64,000 nt of DNA. It comes from Oscheius tipulae. Taxonomy: Eukaryota; Nematoda; Chromadorea; Rhabditida; Rhabditidae. The position numbers and the translations under genes are program-made. The first letter of the stretch is position 1. Each line of letters begins with the position of its first letter. Below, one piece after another: positions 47,201 through 59,890 of the stretch. The stretch spans positions 5,518,001 through 5,582,000 of the forward strand of contig JASJZH010000006.1 in the NCBI GenBank assembly GCA_037178975.1. The letters are read 5' to 3'. The notes beneath the pieces were generated by a model. It was not told the origin of the DNA. It did no database searches and saw only the letters and a program-made list of their open reading frames with translations.

Positions 47201-48418
47201 GTGAAGAAGTGGACATCACTGCGAATGTTCTTCTGAACGCCGTTTTAACATCTTCATCTCTACCATCGGGATTACTTGAGATGTCTTTCCAAACAGGTAT
47301 AATTTCTCCAGTAGGACTGATATCTAAAAGCCCATGTGTAAACTATGGATTTTTACCAGTGTAAGACGCTTTGGCCGCTGCAAATATGTAAACCCATTCA
47401 GCATTGACCATTTGGTTTTCGAAAGCAGCCAACATGAAATTTCTTCGGTACTCGAAAACGTCGGGAAGGCACACAATCACAACTAAATTAGTTTATTAAT
47501 TCTTTACCGTTTTCATACTTCTAGCTCTTTGGCGGAGCTTTTCCAGCTGAATCTTCAAACCAGAAACTGAAAAGTCAGTCAATTGAAGAGTAACGGTAAT
47601 TGTGGTGTCGTTAGCAGAATCAGAGGCTGACTGTAATATTTTGGATCATACGATAGGGAAAAGTTGTGCCTGTATGTCTGCTCCAACAAAAGAACATTTG
47701 TTATCATTGGAAGCAGCCAAAGCAAATTCCGTCCATTTGTTCATGTTGATTAATTGAAACACAGCTTGAGCAACACTGAGACAATTGTACCTCGTTATAA
47801 AACTTCTTACGTATCAGAGGTGGCCGCAATTGTAATTGAGGTAGGGTATCTGATATTGTCCATGAGCTGTGAGGATGTCACAAGACCCCAGGTGTACAAG
47901 GGAATGTTGTAGACACCAGTCACTATTGAAGAGATGAAAGCGGCTAAACTTATATTGTTCAGAGCTTAAAAAAAACGAACGTCTGTTACATGTTGGACCA
48001 ATAATAACACTGACATTGAGGTCCAGAATCAGTTGGGCCGTCAGTCCTGCAGCTTCGGACTCGATACAGTCATCGAACAACGTGTAGAGTCTGTGCAAGT
48101 TGCGTTCTAGACGGAAGGTCAAACATACTGAACGTTCACTCCATTCAACAAGCTTTCATTGTTGGCTCGTTCCATAGCTATCTGGAGAGCAGAAGCGCTT
48201 CCCTTCTTTCTAATAGACAGTTGCAAATAAAATTCCTCACCTGATAGCCTACATACTGACCGTACTCAGTGCTATTTCGGACACCAAGAACGCCGACTCT
48301 AAGTGTCAAATTCGTTGCTGCCTCGGTGGCCGTAACCAAAATTAATATCTATAAAGTTCTGTGGACTGTCAACGAGAATAATACCAATATTGAAAAAGAA
48401 GGTGTCATTGTTAGGCGA
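44263..48418 (-). CDS. Receptor-type guanylyl cyclase
   Basis: Minus-strand gene of about twenty exons. The signal peptide [18 protein letters not shown] is split by a 36-nt intron. The ligand-binding region covers about 46.6-48.3 kb ([19 protein letters not shown] near the start). A membrane span follows (near 46480-46560), then a kinase-homology region (45.4-46.4 kb) and the cyclase domain. Cyclase motifs include [18 protein letters not shown] (metal-binding Asp), [20 protein letters not shown] (with the Glu that favours GTP), and [20 protein letters not shown] (with the Cys that favours GTP). The protein ends SAFREKA. Nematodes have many such GCY receptors in sensory neurons. The catalytic residues look intact, so it should make cGMP. 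Confidence 0.92.
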
Positions 48419-48753
48419 GACAAAGTGTGCAGTAGTTTATCGCTCAGGAAGCCTCTAACCCGTAATCCTGCCCATATTGCCTGTTATGACTTCTTACGCC
48501 TACCGAGAAGCTTCTTCTTCATAAAATACGACAAGGAACCGCATATATGTATGAATCAGCTGATTTGTATCTGAATCCTTATAGTATTTGCATACAGCGT
48601 GGCAGTGCCCATCAAGTGTCCGGTATTAACGGCAGCGAATTTGCATAGCTGTAACGGAAGTGTGACAAAGACCACAAAGAGAAAGAACAGTGAGACAGGG
48701 AACCACTTCGGATATTTAAATGAGGTGTCGTGGAAGCCGAAACAGCATCAACC
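48419..48753. other. Divergent promoter between cyclase and ShKT genes
   Basis: 335 bp separating the start codons of the guanylyl cyclase gene (minus) and the ShKT gene (plus). No specific element recognised. Confidence 0.5.
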
Positions 48754-49904
48754 ATGCGTACCACTCTCTCCCTGCTTCTTGCTCTAGGAGTCGCCTCGGG
48801 CGCTCTCATCTGTGACCCAACTGCCCGTACGACACAGTTTAGCGTTTTCAGATGAAACTTTCAGTTTGCGACACCATTCAACGCTGCCAAGCTGGACTCA
48901 CTTGTAGCAACATTGTAAATCCCTGAAAGATGAAGTGTAAGTTCGCTTTAGGACTCTACGTTTGGAATCGGACAATGCTGTTATGATCCCAACTCAGCCA
49001 CAACAAGAAGTCTCTACACCAACTATCCACTCTACGGGACCACCTCTAGAAGCTTCTACGCATGTAAAATGGAATTTTTTAACGCGAACAATTCTTTCAG
49101 ATACCTCTCTCCCAGGCCTGATCACTGCCAACCCGGTCATTGGAGTCAATCCTACCTCTTCCTTCGGTTGCCAAGATCTTGTGAACCCATCTACCGGAAT
49201 ATCAGATTGCTTTTCTAGGTATCGGCCTAATTCTGTCTTTATCTAAAAGATGATTTAGCATTTCGCTGTGCCAAGACTCTCAGTATTACGACATCATGAC
49301 AAGACAATGCCCGAAGACCTGCGGCAGGTAAATTCCAAGCTGTAGTCATTGTTAATCTTTGATTTTCGATGCGGGATTAACAGCGGTTCAACTTTTTCCA
49401 GCTGGAGAACAACAACTTATGCTCCTATCTCGGGTTTGTTTTCAAAGAAATTCCTTATCACGCGGTAGCATCTCCAGGATCGTGCTTAGATAGGCTAAAT
49501 CCAAAAACAGGAGTTTCTGACTGTGCCAGTCAGTCATATCTCTGCTCCAATAGCATGTACCAGTGAGTACCTGTTGTCAAGGTTTGCGAAATTGCGTTTA
49601 GGTCTCTCATGAGGGAGCAGTGTCCAAGAACTTGTGGTTTCTGCTCCGGTAATGGGTTCACGACCATGCGCTCGACCATGCGATTCAACACAATCTTTGG
49701 ATCCTCTTCTACCACAATAAGACCTGGTGAACACAATAATAGAAATATGACAGTGATCAAGCTGATTTTGCAGGATCTTGCGCGGATATGGTCAACACTC
49801 GTACTGGAATGTCCGATTGTCCTCAACTGGCTTACCTCTGTGCCCGCTCCAACTATGCCTTTTTGATGAGGAATCAATGCCCACGCACTTGTGGATTCTG
49901 CTGA
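48754..49904 (+). CDS. Secreted protein with three ShKT (SXC) domains
   Basis: Signal peptide MRTTLSLLLALGVASG, then a Cys-rich start (CDTIQRCQAGLTCSNI, GIGQCCYDPNSATTR) and a Tyr/Thr-rich spacer. Three six-Cys ShKT units follow. The first runs from CQDLVNPSTGISDC to MTRQCPKTCG. The second runs from CLDRLNPKTGVSDC to MREQCPRTCGFC. The third runs from CADMVNTRTGMSDC to MRNQCPRTCGFC, with the stop straight after at 49902. ShKT modules are common in nematode secreted and surface proteins; here they occur with no enzyme domain. AATAAA lies at 49945-49950. Confidence 0.85.
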
Positions 49905-50397
49905 AATTTTCACTTTCTACTCATCTATACACCACTAATAACCTAATAAATCTTTCTGTTAGCTTTTATCTTGTCAGACAAAAAAGTACTAAAGACACTA
50001 TCTGTCTATCTTGTTCCAGGAGAGCGAAATTGTGTCTTGGACATCTCAATAAATGCAATTCACACGCCTCCTTATCGGGAAATGCACTGTGCACTAATGG
50101 CAGCTTTGGAGACGACAAAAGAAAGACTATATGATCCAAGCGGTCACTTCGCGTGTCAAAGTCCTACTCTATCGTGCTAGATGATAACAGAACGGATTAA
50201 ACAAGCAGTTTGTTCGGCTGTTGTTCCAGTCAAAGACGCTTGCACATTAACACGCCCTTTTATCAGCTGAGCGAACCCACTTCACCAAACGGTGTCTGAG
50301 AGCCATCCACACTATTTAAAGGCGCCGTTCCGTTGTTGATTCTCTCTCCTTCGCACTCTTCTCCTGTTACTCCTATTATTGAAACGTTATTTGAAGG
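49905..50397. other. Intergenic, ShKT to sugar transporter
   Basis: Holds the AATAAA at 49945 and the upstream region of the SLC2 gene. A 70-codon frame at 49971-50180 has no signal peptide or splice partner and is not called. Confidence 0.5.
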
Positions 50398-52756
50398 ATG
50401 AACAGGAGGCTATTTCTCGTCTCTGTCATACATTCTGTATTCTCACAGTATGGTGATATCATGTCGGCCGTTTTGAATCTCATGAACGTGCCGATCAAAA
50501 AGTGAGTTCACCTTTTATGCATTGTAAGTTATGCTGAGCCAGCACCTTTGAGTTCTTTCACAATGTTGGTTAGAAAATGTTTGCCAATGTTTCAACGATA
50601 TCGATGATTTCATTAGAAAACAATATTTTCATAACAGACGCTCCCTATACAAAGCAAGCTAAGTAAAATCCTTTGCCAAATAAGATCTATAATGTATAAT
50701 ATATAACAAGCTACTTTGCAGGTTTTTCAACGAGAGCATCAGTTCCAACTACGGTCCAATTACTGGCGAAACGTAAGTATTTTTATTGACAAATGTAACG
50801 CGCGTCACTGCTTTTTTGCCTGCAATTCACATGTCTTTCTGACTTCATCAGATGATTTCATATCAGTTCGTCTAGCCTATCTTTTCGCGTAGGCAGGGGT
50901 GCCGCTCTCTTTAGCTCAAAATAACGGTCCGACGGGGGACTCCTCCACGTGAATGTTATTGTTTTGGCGAATAGGAAACAGTAGCTCCCACTGTCTGCCT
51001 GGAAGGCAAACAGTAGACTTGAAAGGACGAAACATGTGACCTAATCTTGTTTAGATTTGAAATGGTCTTTTCCGTCTCGTCATCTTCAATGTTTGTTGGC
51101 TTGATGCTAGGGTTTGCCATCATGGGCCCGCTTATGGACAAAGTTGGAAGAAAACAGACAGGTGTCTACATAAGGTAGAGAAGCTCAAAAGTAAAGACAA
51201 CAGTGATTTTCCAGAGGTGCTCTTGCCATCTTTGGCAGTGTTTGCATGGTCTCTTCAAAACTTCTCAACCGATGCGAGCTCTACGTCCTTGGACATGTAA
51301 TAGCTGGATTCGTGACGGCTTTCAAAGTCGTCCTCATCATCTACGTAGCTGAATGTTCTCCAGACTCGTATCGCGGCTTGATCTCAATGGCCATCAATAG
51401 TGGCGCAGTAGTAGCCGTGATGGTTGTAACTCCATTCTGTTTACCTGCTCTTTTAGGCACAGACGACCTTTGGTTAGTGATGAGCTGAGTAAAGTACATC
51501 ACATCTTTTAAGGTGTTTTCTGCCCTTCTTGTGTGCCGGGATGGCCATTGTTCACATTTGCTTGTCAAGCAACTTCCCTCAAAGTCCCAAACAACTTTAT
51601 ATACAGTTCGATGAAGAATACGAGGCTCAAGAAGCTTTGGAGTTCTACTATGACGATGAAGAAGAAATCGGTTAGACAGTCTGACCATTTATAAGTATTC
51701 TTATATTATAGATAGCAAGTTGATCGAGATGGAAATGGAGAAAAAGTTCCATTCCGGCAAAACTGCTTCTATTCTACATGTCCTGAAACATAAGCGGGAC
51801 AGGTGAGGCTATTTTTTGTTCCAAATAATCTTTATATTGCAGAAAACACCTGATCTTGGTCCTGATCTGTGCTTTTGTTCCGGTCTTTTCAGCTGTGAAT
51901 ATTAAGATTCCATACCTCGTGTCGCTTTTAATAAGTTTCGGACTAGATCAGTCTTCGGTAACCATACATTACTGTTACTAAACATACTTTCTCTAGGCAA
52001 CTACGGCCATGATTATGATCAACGCTGCTTCTCTACCCGTTTCGTTTATAGCTCCATATCTGATTAACAGATTCGGAAGGTAGCTTTCTTAGAAGCAGAT
52101 CACGAATAATTGCATTTAGACGGCCACTGTTCGTTGGAATCACAATTCTCTGCGCAGTCGAATGGTTGTTCTTCGCTTTTGCACAAACAATGTTGGATAG
52201 CGGCACTCAGGTAGAGAGAAAAAAATTGAGATTTTAAACTAATTGTTCAGGTGCAAGCTGTTTGCTGGCTAAGTGCGTGTTTTGCGGCGGTCATCGGCCA
52301 GTCGGCTATTAATCTTGGTCTCCTCATCATGTCCCCAATCCTCATATCTGAAATCTGTCCTCATCACACCAGAGCTGCCATTTCACAGGTTTCACCAATG
52401 AGCAGCACCCTCCCTAATCGTCATATATGTTTTCAGTTCACACAAGTCGTTCCGATTGCTTTTGCGGTGATCAACGTAGCGCTCTTTCCATCCTATCGTG
52501 CCACTTTCGGAGCATCACCGTTCTATATCTTCTCTATCTGTTGTGCAGTTCTCGCTATCGCACTCAATCTTTTGGTTAGTCCAATTCATCCCAAGAGTAT
52601 TCTGTTTCTACTCAGATGGTCACTGAAAAAGAGCGAAATTCCACACCCGCTGCTAGCTTGCTGCATAGGAGAAAAAGTGTCACCCCTCCGCCAAGTTACG
52701 GCAGTTTATCGTCATCTTCATCGTCGAGTAGTCTTCTACCTGTGCGGAGCATCTGA
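50398..52756 (+). CDS. SLC2/GLUT-type facilitative sugar transporter
   Basis: Multi-exon MFS transporter. The N-terminus MNRRLFLVSVIHSVFSQYGD and FFNESISSNYGP precede the hallmark GFAIMGPLMDKVGRKQTGVY (the G-x3-D-x2-GRR/K loop). LGHVIAGFVTAFKVVLIIYV, AECSPDSYRGLISMAINSG, LYLQFDEEYEAQEALEFYYD, NRFGRRPLFVGITILCAVEW and ICPHHTRAAISQ (the PETKG-side loop equivalent) follow. The C-terminal exon ends in a Ser-rich tail (PPPSYGSLSSSSSSSSLLPV) with the stop at 52754. The arrangement fits twelve spans. Substrate is not readable; some canonical GLUT signatures are changed, so it is probably a divergent nematode member. AATAAA lies at 52789-52794. Confidence 0.85.
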
Positions 52757-53382
52757 GCTGTGCTCTCGTATACTGTCTGTACATATCGAATAAACAGTTC
52801 TTCGCGCTTGACGAAACAATTGGCGGCTTTACGTTTGGCTAATGCTATTATGCTTTCGTCTTCATTGCCATTTTCCTTTTCGAAGACCACTCCCTCTCAA
52901 CAGAAGCCAAGAATGACTTTTCTTGTCGTATGACATCAGACGGCTTAGCTCTTTGTGGTCAAATACGATAGTTATTCATCAGTAATCCAAAATAAACAAG
53001 CTTTCCTGCCTTCATCTTCTCATTCGGCTTCCTGTTCCCAAAAATAATTGGGTCCTAGGGCTCAACCACAGAAATACACTCCCGTCTAGGCCATATCTGG
53101 TGATCCCTATACATTACTCGATTTGTGACACTACCCAATTGTCTTCAGTCTTAGTATTACCAGCTGTTCCACACCACCCTTCCACCCTCCTCCTTGAATC
53201 ACGTTGTCGTCGTAATTACCTGCTATGCATAGGCTATAATACCCGAGGCGACTGTTTTCCTCTCCTTCTAATTTGTGAACGTTTCAAATTTCCATTATAC
53301 TCGACGTCGTCTGACGGACTTGTCGTTTCTAATTTCAGGCATAATCTATTAATAAGCGGTGTAAGTTTTCAGGGTTTACCAG
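52757..53382. other. Intergenic, nothing recognised
   Basis: Contains AATAAA at 52789 and a second near 52993, then sequence upstream of the small secreted-protein gene. An open frame at 53100-53453 overlaps that gene in another frame and lacks coding character. Confidence 0.5.
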
Positions 53383-53752
53383 ATGGACGCACTGCGTTCT
53401 ATCGCTATATTGCTCATTTTGGCGTTAAGCGCAAGGGCCAGTCTCAATGTTGATTACGAAAGAGATACAGGTAAACTTTTTGGATTCGTTGCGACTAAAG
53501 GTCATAAGTTCAGATTTGAGCAAGTGCGATTTACTCTTTGAGTGCTATATGCACCCACGTTGTAGTCGCCCCGTCGACGATGACTGCTTGAAAAAGTTCG
53601 AAGATCTCATTCGAGGTGAGTGGAAGCCACCATATTTTCACATTTTGCTCTTTTTAGAACCGGTGATGAAAAGGATGTTAGCTGATAAACGGACAGGCCA
53701 AGTGAAATTGAAGACAATACTTCTCGGAAGTTATCTTAACCGAATGGGATAA
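53383..53752 (+). CDS. Small 4-Cys secreted protein, unrecognised
   Basis: Three exons join in phase to about 95 residues: signal peptide MDALRSIAILLILALSARAS, then SLNVDYERDTDLSKCDLLFE, CYMHPRCSRPVDDDCLKKFE and DLIREPVMKRMLADKRTGQV. The stop is at 53750-53752. Four Cys lie within about 25 residues (C-x6-C-x5-C-x8-C). The basic C-terminal half has KR and RK pairs but no glycine-preceded amidation site. It lies about 140 bp from the convergent 3' end of nidogen. The size and shape suggest a secreted effector or hormone-like peptide, but no family is recognised. Confidence 0.65.
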
Positions 53753-53894
53753 GTCTATCCTTCTTCATGTAGTATCTGTCCATAAAACTGTTGTTTCTTA
53801 GCAATTTCTTAACCTTTAATCGGAAAACGACAATCGCAAGGAGATAAAAAGTACTCATACCGTTGTGCAGATCATTTTTGGTAAGTGGAGACGA

Positions 53895-56800
53895 CTAGCA
53901 ACCCTTGACAGCCACGTTGTCCGGACATTCGCACTGAGCCCCTTCTTGTCCAGGAAGACACATGTATTTACAGCCGCCGTTGTTATCGGCACAAGGGGAA
54001 GTAGCTGAATTCAATGTCTATATCGATGTTAAAGTATACTTACGTCCAGAGCAAGTTTTGGGCACGCTGAGGATACCGTATACTTTTCCAGATCCTCCCA
54101 AGGAGATAGGGAAAGAAGAGTAGCCTTCTCCGTAGACTCCGACGGTGTGAATCTTGTTGCTAAATTGGAGTCATCTGGATATAAAAACATTGCTTCTCAC
54201 TCCTTCCAGTCAGTCCAGTAGAATCGCTGCTCGTTGTCGTTGGTAAGACCGAAAGGATAATCCAAGGGTGCATGAACGACTCGTCTGTTGTTACCATCGA
54301 ATCCAATGCAGGAAAGTCTGTGACTTCCAGCATCAACCCAGCAGAGCTCTCGTCTGTTTTGCAAAACGGTGATTCCGTTAGGAAGATGAATATCGTTGTT
54401 GACGAAGATCTGGAACATTTTCCCTTTCTGAGCTGTGATCCTAATTTACTTTGTTATTCTTTCCGTCCATATTCACTCGGCCGATTACAGGGTTTTCTCG
54501 GTGCCAATCGGTGTAGTAAACATGCCTGGAATTGCATGTTCATATATTATTACACCCCCACGGTGTGTACCTTCCGTACAAATCTAGAGCAACAGCTCGA
54601 GGATTAACCAATCCTTCAGAGACGAGTGTCTTCTTGTACTTGCCATCAAGAGAAGCTACTCCAATCTCGTCGTTGAGAGAATCAGCATAATAGACATTAC
54701 GAGAAGACCAGTCGACGGCGATGCCTTCAGGACTGTTGAGGTCTTCGGTGAAGTGCACATTCTGCTCAGTTCCGTTCAGAGAGGCGGATCGGATAGAATG
54801 TCCTACAAAATGAACCAAATGAACCAAGACTCTTAGCTTTTTGCTACCTGAGATGTCTGACCAAACTAGTCGCTCCTGTTCACAATCGAAGTCTAGACCA
54901 ACTGCGATATGATGCGGTATAACGATGAGCTATAAACCGGTCATTAGGTTTTTGCTCGTCTTGTGATTACTCACTTGTTTCCCGGGCACATCGAGCTTTG
55001 TTCCACGCTGGAAGATAGCCATTCCTCTAGCGACAAACAGTGTATCCCGTCTGTTCTCTGAGTCGGCTAAAAACAAAGCGTCAATAGATGAGCAAAAATG
55101 AAAACATACGTGAGCAAGTCTTTCCATTGCCGTGATAACCGTAGTGACAGTTGCAGACGTATTGGCCTCCTTCTCCAGGAACACACTCTGCGTGGACGTC
55201 ACAGATTGAACGATCATCCAAGCAGGATGCTGAAAACTACCGTGTTAATCATAGGATTACCCTTACTCTGTGGATAACACACATCTCCATTTCCTTGGTA
55301 ACCGGCATTGCATTTGCACTGATAGCCGCCGGTTGTTGGAGACTGCGAACAGTGAGCATGAACAGAACAATCTGTGCATCTTGGGGTGTCTGAAAGAATT
55401 ATTTTCTAACTTTATGAACTTTGTTGCCTTGGACATCACAGCGAGTATGACCGTCTCCAACAGATCCAGGCTTACAGATACAGACATGGGTATTCTGCTC
55501 TTGATGGAACACGCATTGTGCATTGGCATGACACATTCGAGGATTAGTCTGACAGCTGCTGATTCCTCCATGTGGGACGCAGCTCACTCCGTCGCCTGTG
55601 AAGCCGTGGACGCACTTGCAGACGTAAGCGGTCTCCTCGTTTCCATATACGCACTCGGCGTTCTGGTGACAAGCTCCAGGGTCTTGAGGATTGCACTGAT
55701 CTGAATTGCTTGATTTATGGGAAAAGATAAAGCAAAATACCAGCGATGATACAAGAGCGAACACCGTCTCCTCTGAATCCCGGAAGACATTCGCAGATGT
55801 ACTCATCTCCAACATCTCCAACGACACAGTGAGCATTTCTGTGGCAGTCCTGCTGTTCGCGACAAGTTTGGTGACGAGCAGGTGATCCTTCCCAGTTGGT
55901 AGCTCCACTGTGAATTTTGACACAGCTTGTTCCGTCTCCGGCATAGCCCTCGTAACACTCACAACGGTATTTGCGGTTGTGGGAGTCATAGACACACTGA
56001 GCATTGGGGTCACAGTTGCTGAGACGATCACATCCAGGTTGTTCGACTGAACTTGACAAAGTCTTGATAAAGAAACAGTCATACGAGGTGGCAGAGCAAC
56101 TCCAAGGTCAGTCTTGGTACAGTACTTTCCGTCTCCAGAGAATCCGGATTGGCAGACACAGCGATAAAGACCTCCTTCGTGAGTTCTTTCATATACACAG
56201 TCAGCGTTTTCATGACAATCACGAGCCACATCACATCCAGTAGACAAACTTCCGACAACTGTAAACAAAAAGTAAGTATCAACTGAAATGCATCACCTTG
56301 GCCAGAATGGGGAGGGGAGCAATGAACTCCATCTCCAACATATGGATCAGTACAGGCACACCGATAATAGCCAAGTTGGTGGCTGTACTGGCAACTGCCC
56401 TTTTCAGAGCATTCATCGTGAGATCGACAGACAGTTCCAATTGTACGGTCTTCTGTTGGCTGGCGTTCTTCTTCATCTTCGAGAGAAGTGCAGCGAATTC
56501 CGTCTCCTTCGAAACCTGCTTTGCAAACACATTCAGACTAAAAACACACTATTTTGTTTTGTAGCACCCTTACCCCTCCGTTTCTGGCTGGCATGCATTC
56601 AGCATCTTGGTCACAAACTTGGTCACCACAAGGCTTTCCACCACGGTGTTGCAGATGAGCATTATGCTGTTGTGGGCGACTGGCTTCCTCAGGTGGCCCG
56701 CAATGTTGAACTCCATCTCCAACATACCATCCACGGCATTTGCAGATTCCGTTTGGTGCTCCAGGACTGAATGCACACTCTCCATACTGGTGACATTGTT

Positions 56801-59800
56801 GGTGGGATGTGCATTCACCGGAGTTCAGACGAGCAGGTCCAACTTCCACATAACCTCCAGACTGTTGTTGCTGTTGGTGGTTGTGATGATGGTGATGTTG
56901 ATGGTTTTGTCCCTGATCACCTATAGAAGGTAATTACTGGAAAGGAAATTGTCTTACTCAAACAATTATGACCATCTCCACTGAATCCTGGGTTGCAGTC
57001 GCAAGTAAATCCTCCAACAGTATTGGTGCAAGAAGCGTCTTGACTGCAAGTGTGGTCTCCACGTTCACATTCGTTCAAATCTAGATAGAGATTAGAAAAG
57101 AAGAATCAGGGACCTACCGTCACACTTCCATCCGATATGAGAAGACGTTTCGTGAACTGCACTGAAGCCTTCGTGACATTCACAGCGGTAGCTATCCTCC
57201 CAAGGACGGCATCGCATGTGAGGTAGAGTACATTGGTGACGGCCAGAAGAACATACATCCTAAATTTTGCATCATACAAAAACGCAGTCGATGTCTTACA
57301 TTGTCGAGTTGGACGGGTTGGACGGCTGGCTGCTGGGTCTGTCCATGCTGTCGTCTCTCAAAAACTGAACCCTGAGGAGATTGAGCTGGCTGAGAAGAAG
57401 ATCCCTGGGCTTGGACGTAGTTGCGGGAAGCGTAGCTACAAAAATTATACAAGCTAATTTTGTAATGCTTGCTTACCGGACGATTCCTTCATTAGCATCG
57501 TAAGTTACATGAGCTCTCTTGACGTGAAGAGTAGTAGTCAGATCCTTTTCAAACTGAAAAATGAACAATCTCACAAGAAATTTGGCGGACAAACCGCTTT
57601 AAAAGGACACTCTTTGTAGTGAATCTGCTGATCTACTGTCATTCTCATGGTCCTTTCAGCGCCGTTTTCTTTGAGAAGAACGTCCATTCCAGTGTAGGAG
57701 CGAATGAGACCAGCGCTTTCGCGTTTGTACTCTTCTTCATAATCAGGGAACACAACTTCCGTGTCTGGTGAAATATCAGGGAGACTTCCAGAAATAAAGA
57801 CCTGAAAAAGCTTCAGCAGAAGTTCAGCAATTCGCATACACTAGCTTTGAAGTAATGGTAGATGTCTCGACCAGAAAATTCTTGCTTGACAGTCACATAG
57901 TAGCGATCTCCTATGTGAAGAGTAGCTGTTCTGTTGAAAAGGCCTCCTGTCAATTGGAAACCATTATAAACCGTTGAGACTTGAACCTAAAACATTTTGT
58001 TCGCAAATATCTGGTTCAGCATACTTCTGCGAAGAGCCATCCCATAACCGATCCAATTGACTGAAGAAGCAGGAACGGTCCTCCGAGATCTGTAGGGATC
58101 TTGGAGACTGCTGTGTAGGCATTTCCATCAGTAGGAGTAATGAAAGTATGAAGATCAGTTCTCTCCACAGCTTTTCCATTGATCACTCCCTCAAAGAACC
58201 CAGCAATTCTTTGAGGATCTCCCTTCTGGAGACATTCTTTTCCATTTCCGTAGAAACCACGTTGACAAGTGCAACAGAAGCCCTGATCGTGGTCTCTGCA
58301 GATGCCCTTGCTATGACAGGCAGTTTCTCCAGCAGCATCACACGAACTGACCCTGTCTCTCGGCTCGTATTCTAAAATTGCGAACTTTAAAATAGACCGG
58401 AAAAGATACCAAGAACTCTCGGGGCTGGTTGTTCAGGCCTCTCGACTGCTTGCTCCACAGATTGATTGTGAATGCCAACACGGTTTTGTTCCATTTCGTC
58501 AGGACGTCTTTCTTCTTCCTCACTATCCTCTTCCTCTGAAGCTCCTTCTAAAACATTTGCTTATTTCGACTGGAAACTCCACGAACCAGCACAGATACAT
58601 CTAGAGCAACCTCGGTCGTCTGTTAGAACGTTACATCCTTCGGGACAGTTATCCTTATAAAGGTCAGCGGGACAATCGGCAGCTGTAATTCACACCGTAA
58701 TCAAGCAAGGATTAGCGCTGGAGCACACTCGTAAAAGATGAATAAGGCTTACGTGGCAAGGGTGCCTTTCTCTCATTTCCATCGTAGTCCGTATCATAAT
58801 TTTGGTATTCGTAATCTTCAGAGTTCTCCTTTGGATCTTCGAAAGAGGAGCCAGAGATGCGGAACGCGAAGGAAGTACCCTCGTTATTGTTGGACAGTCT
58901 GCGTGATTGTAAACCACATGAACGAAAACCTCACCTGACAAGCTCCTTGACATCCGGTCCTCCACTATTAACATTAGCCTGATATGTTCCGTGCTTGCCG
59001 GAAAAACCGCTCTGTGCATAGATACCGCTGGAAGATGACCATGGGAGCTTCTGATACTGCATAATGGCGTAAGATGTGGAGCCGTCGGAAACGATGGCCA
59101 CTTGGAAAGTCGCTTTCTCGTTGGATTCTGCTGGCTCTACTGCGTCCCAGGTGATGATGATGCCTTGAAGACATTGGAACTCGGAGCTGTCAGCAAAGAT
59201 CTTGTGAACGTAGTCACAAACGAGCCTCAGGGTATGCCTATCGGAAGATGTTGATCTGAACTCTCAATATTTGCAAATCCTCAACTGCTTATGAACCGAT
59301 AATACACGCGTCCTTGAGCCACTGGGGCGTAGTAGACTGCAATGCTGTAACGTTCCATTTTTTGCAAAGGGGTAGAGGTTTCTGAAGACAAATGATTTTC
59401 TGATAGCCAACTAGTTTACCTGGCAATTTTTCTCCAAAACCAACAATTCCGTCCGACGAGATGTACAGTTCATTCTGCGAAGTTTCGAGAAAAACCACCG
59501 GGATGTCAAGAGCTACTGCCCTTTGCTCGGTGGAGTATTCAAAAACCTAAATAACTGACAGTTGAGATTGACATGTTTTTTTGTATTATTTGTATTACAA
59601 CCGCTGAGTCTATGCTGTGCACAAAAAATGACCATCTCTCCCCCTTATCGTGAAAGATAACAGAAAAGCGCGGGCAAAACAGCTTTTCCACTACCGGACA
59701 ACAACGGTTTTCGTTGAACAGAACCAAAGAACAATTTTCTGGAGAAACTGGCATCTTTTCCGTTTTTCTTTGTTTGCGTGGGAAGCTTAAAAAAGAGCTA

Positions 59801-59890
59801 ACCAACCTGATCTCCAAATGGTTCGCCGTAATCGAACAACTGCGACTGGCCGGCTACTAAGACGGCCAGCAGCGGCCAAAGTATGAGCAT
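53895..59890 (-). CDS. nid-1: Nidogen (basement-membrane glycoprotein)
   Basis: Large minus-strand gene with signal peptide MLILWPLLAVLVAGQSQLFD and then YGEPFGDQ. The order is: NIDO domain (about 59.6-58.9 kb, FQCLQGIIITWDAVEPAESN); an acidic linker; an EGF module (CHSKGICRDHDQGFCCTCQR); the G2F beta-barrel (58.2-57.2 kb, ERTDLHTFITPTDGNAYTAV, IGSVMGWLFAEV); a His/Gln-rich linker (near 56.9 kb); about ten EGF modules (57.1-54.9 kb); LDLR YWTD-type repeats (54.9-54.1 kb, GIAVDWSSRNVYYADSL); and a final EGF (ADNNGGCKYMC) with the stop at 53895-53897. Nidogen bridges laminin and collagen IV. I see no thyroglobulin module. The assignment is firm. Confidence 0.93.

Noticed and set aside
49971-50180. 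70-codon plus-strand frame after the ShKT gene
   Set aside because: It lies after the poly(A) signal, has no signal peptide or domain, and no good splice links to the SLC2 gene.
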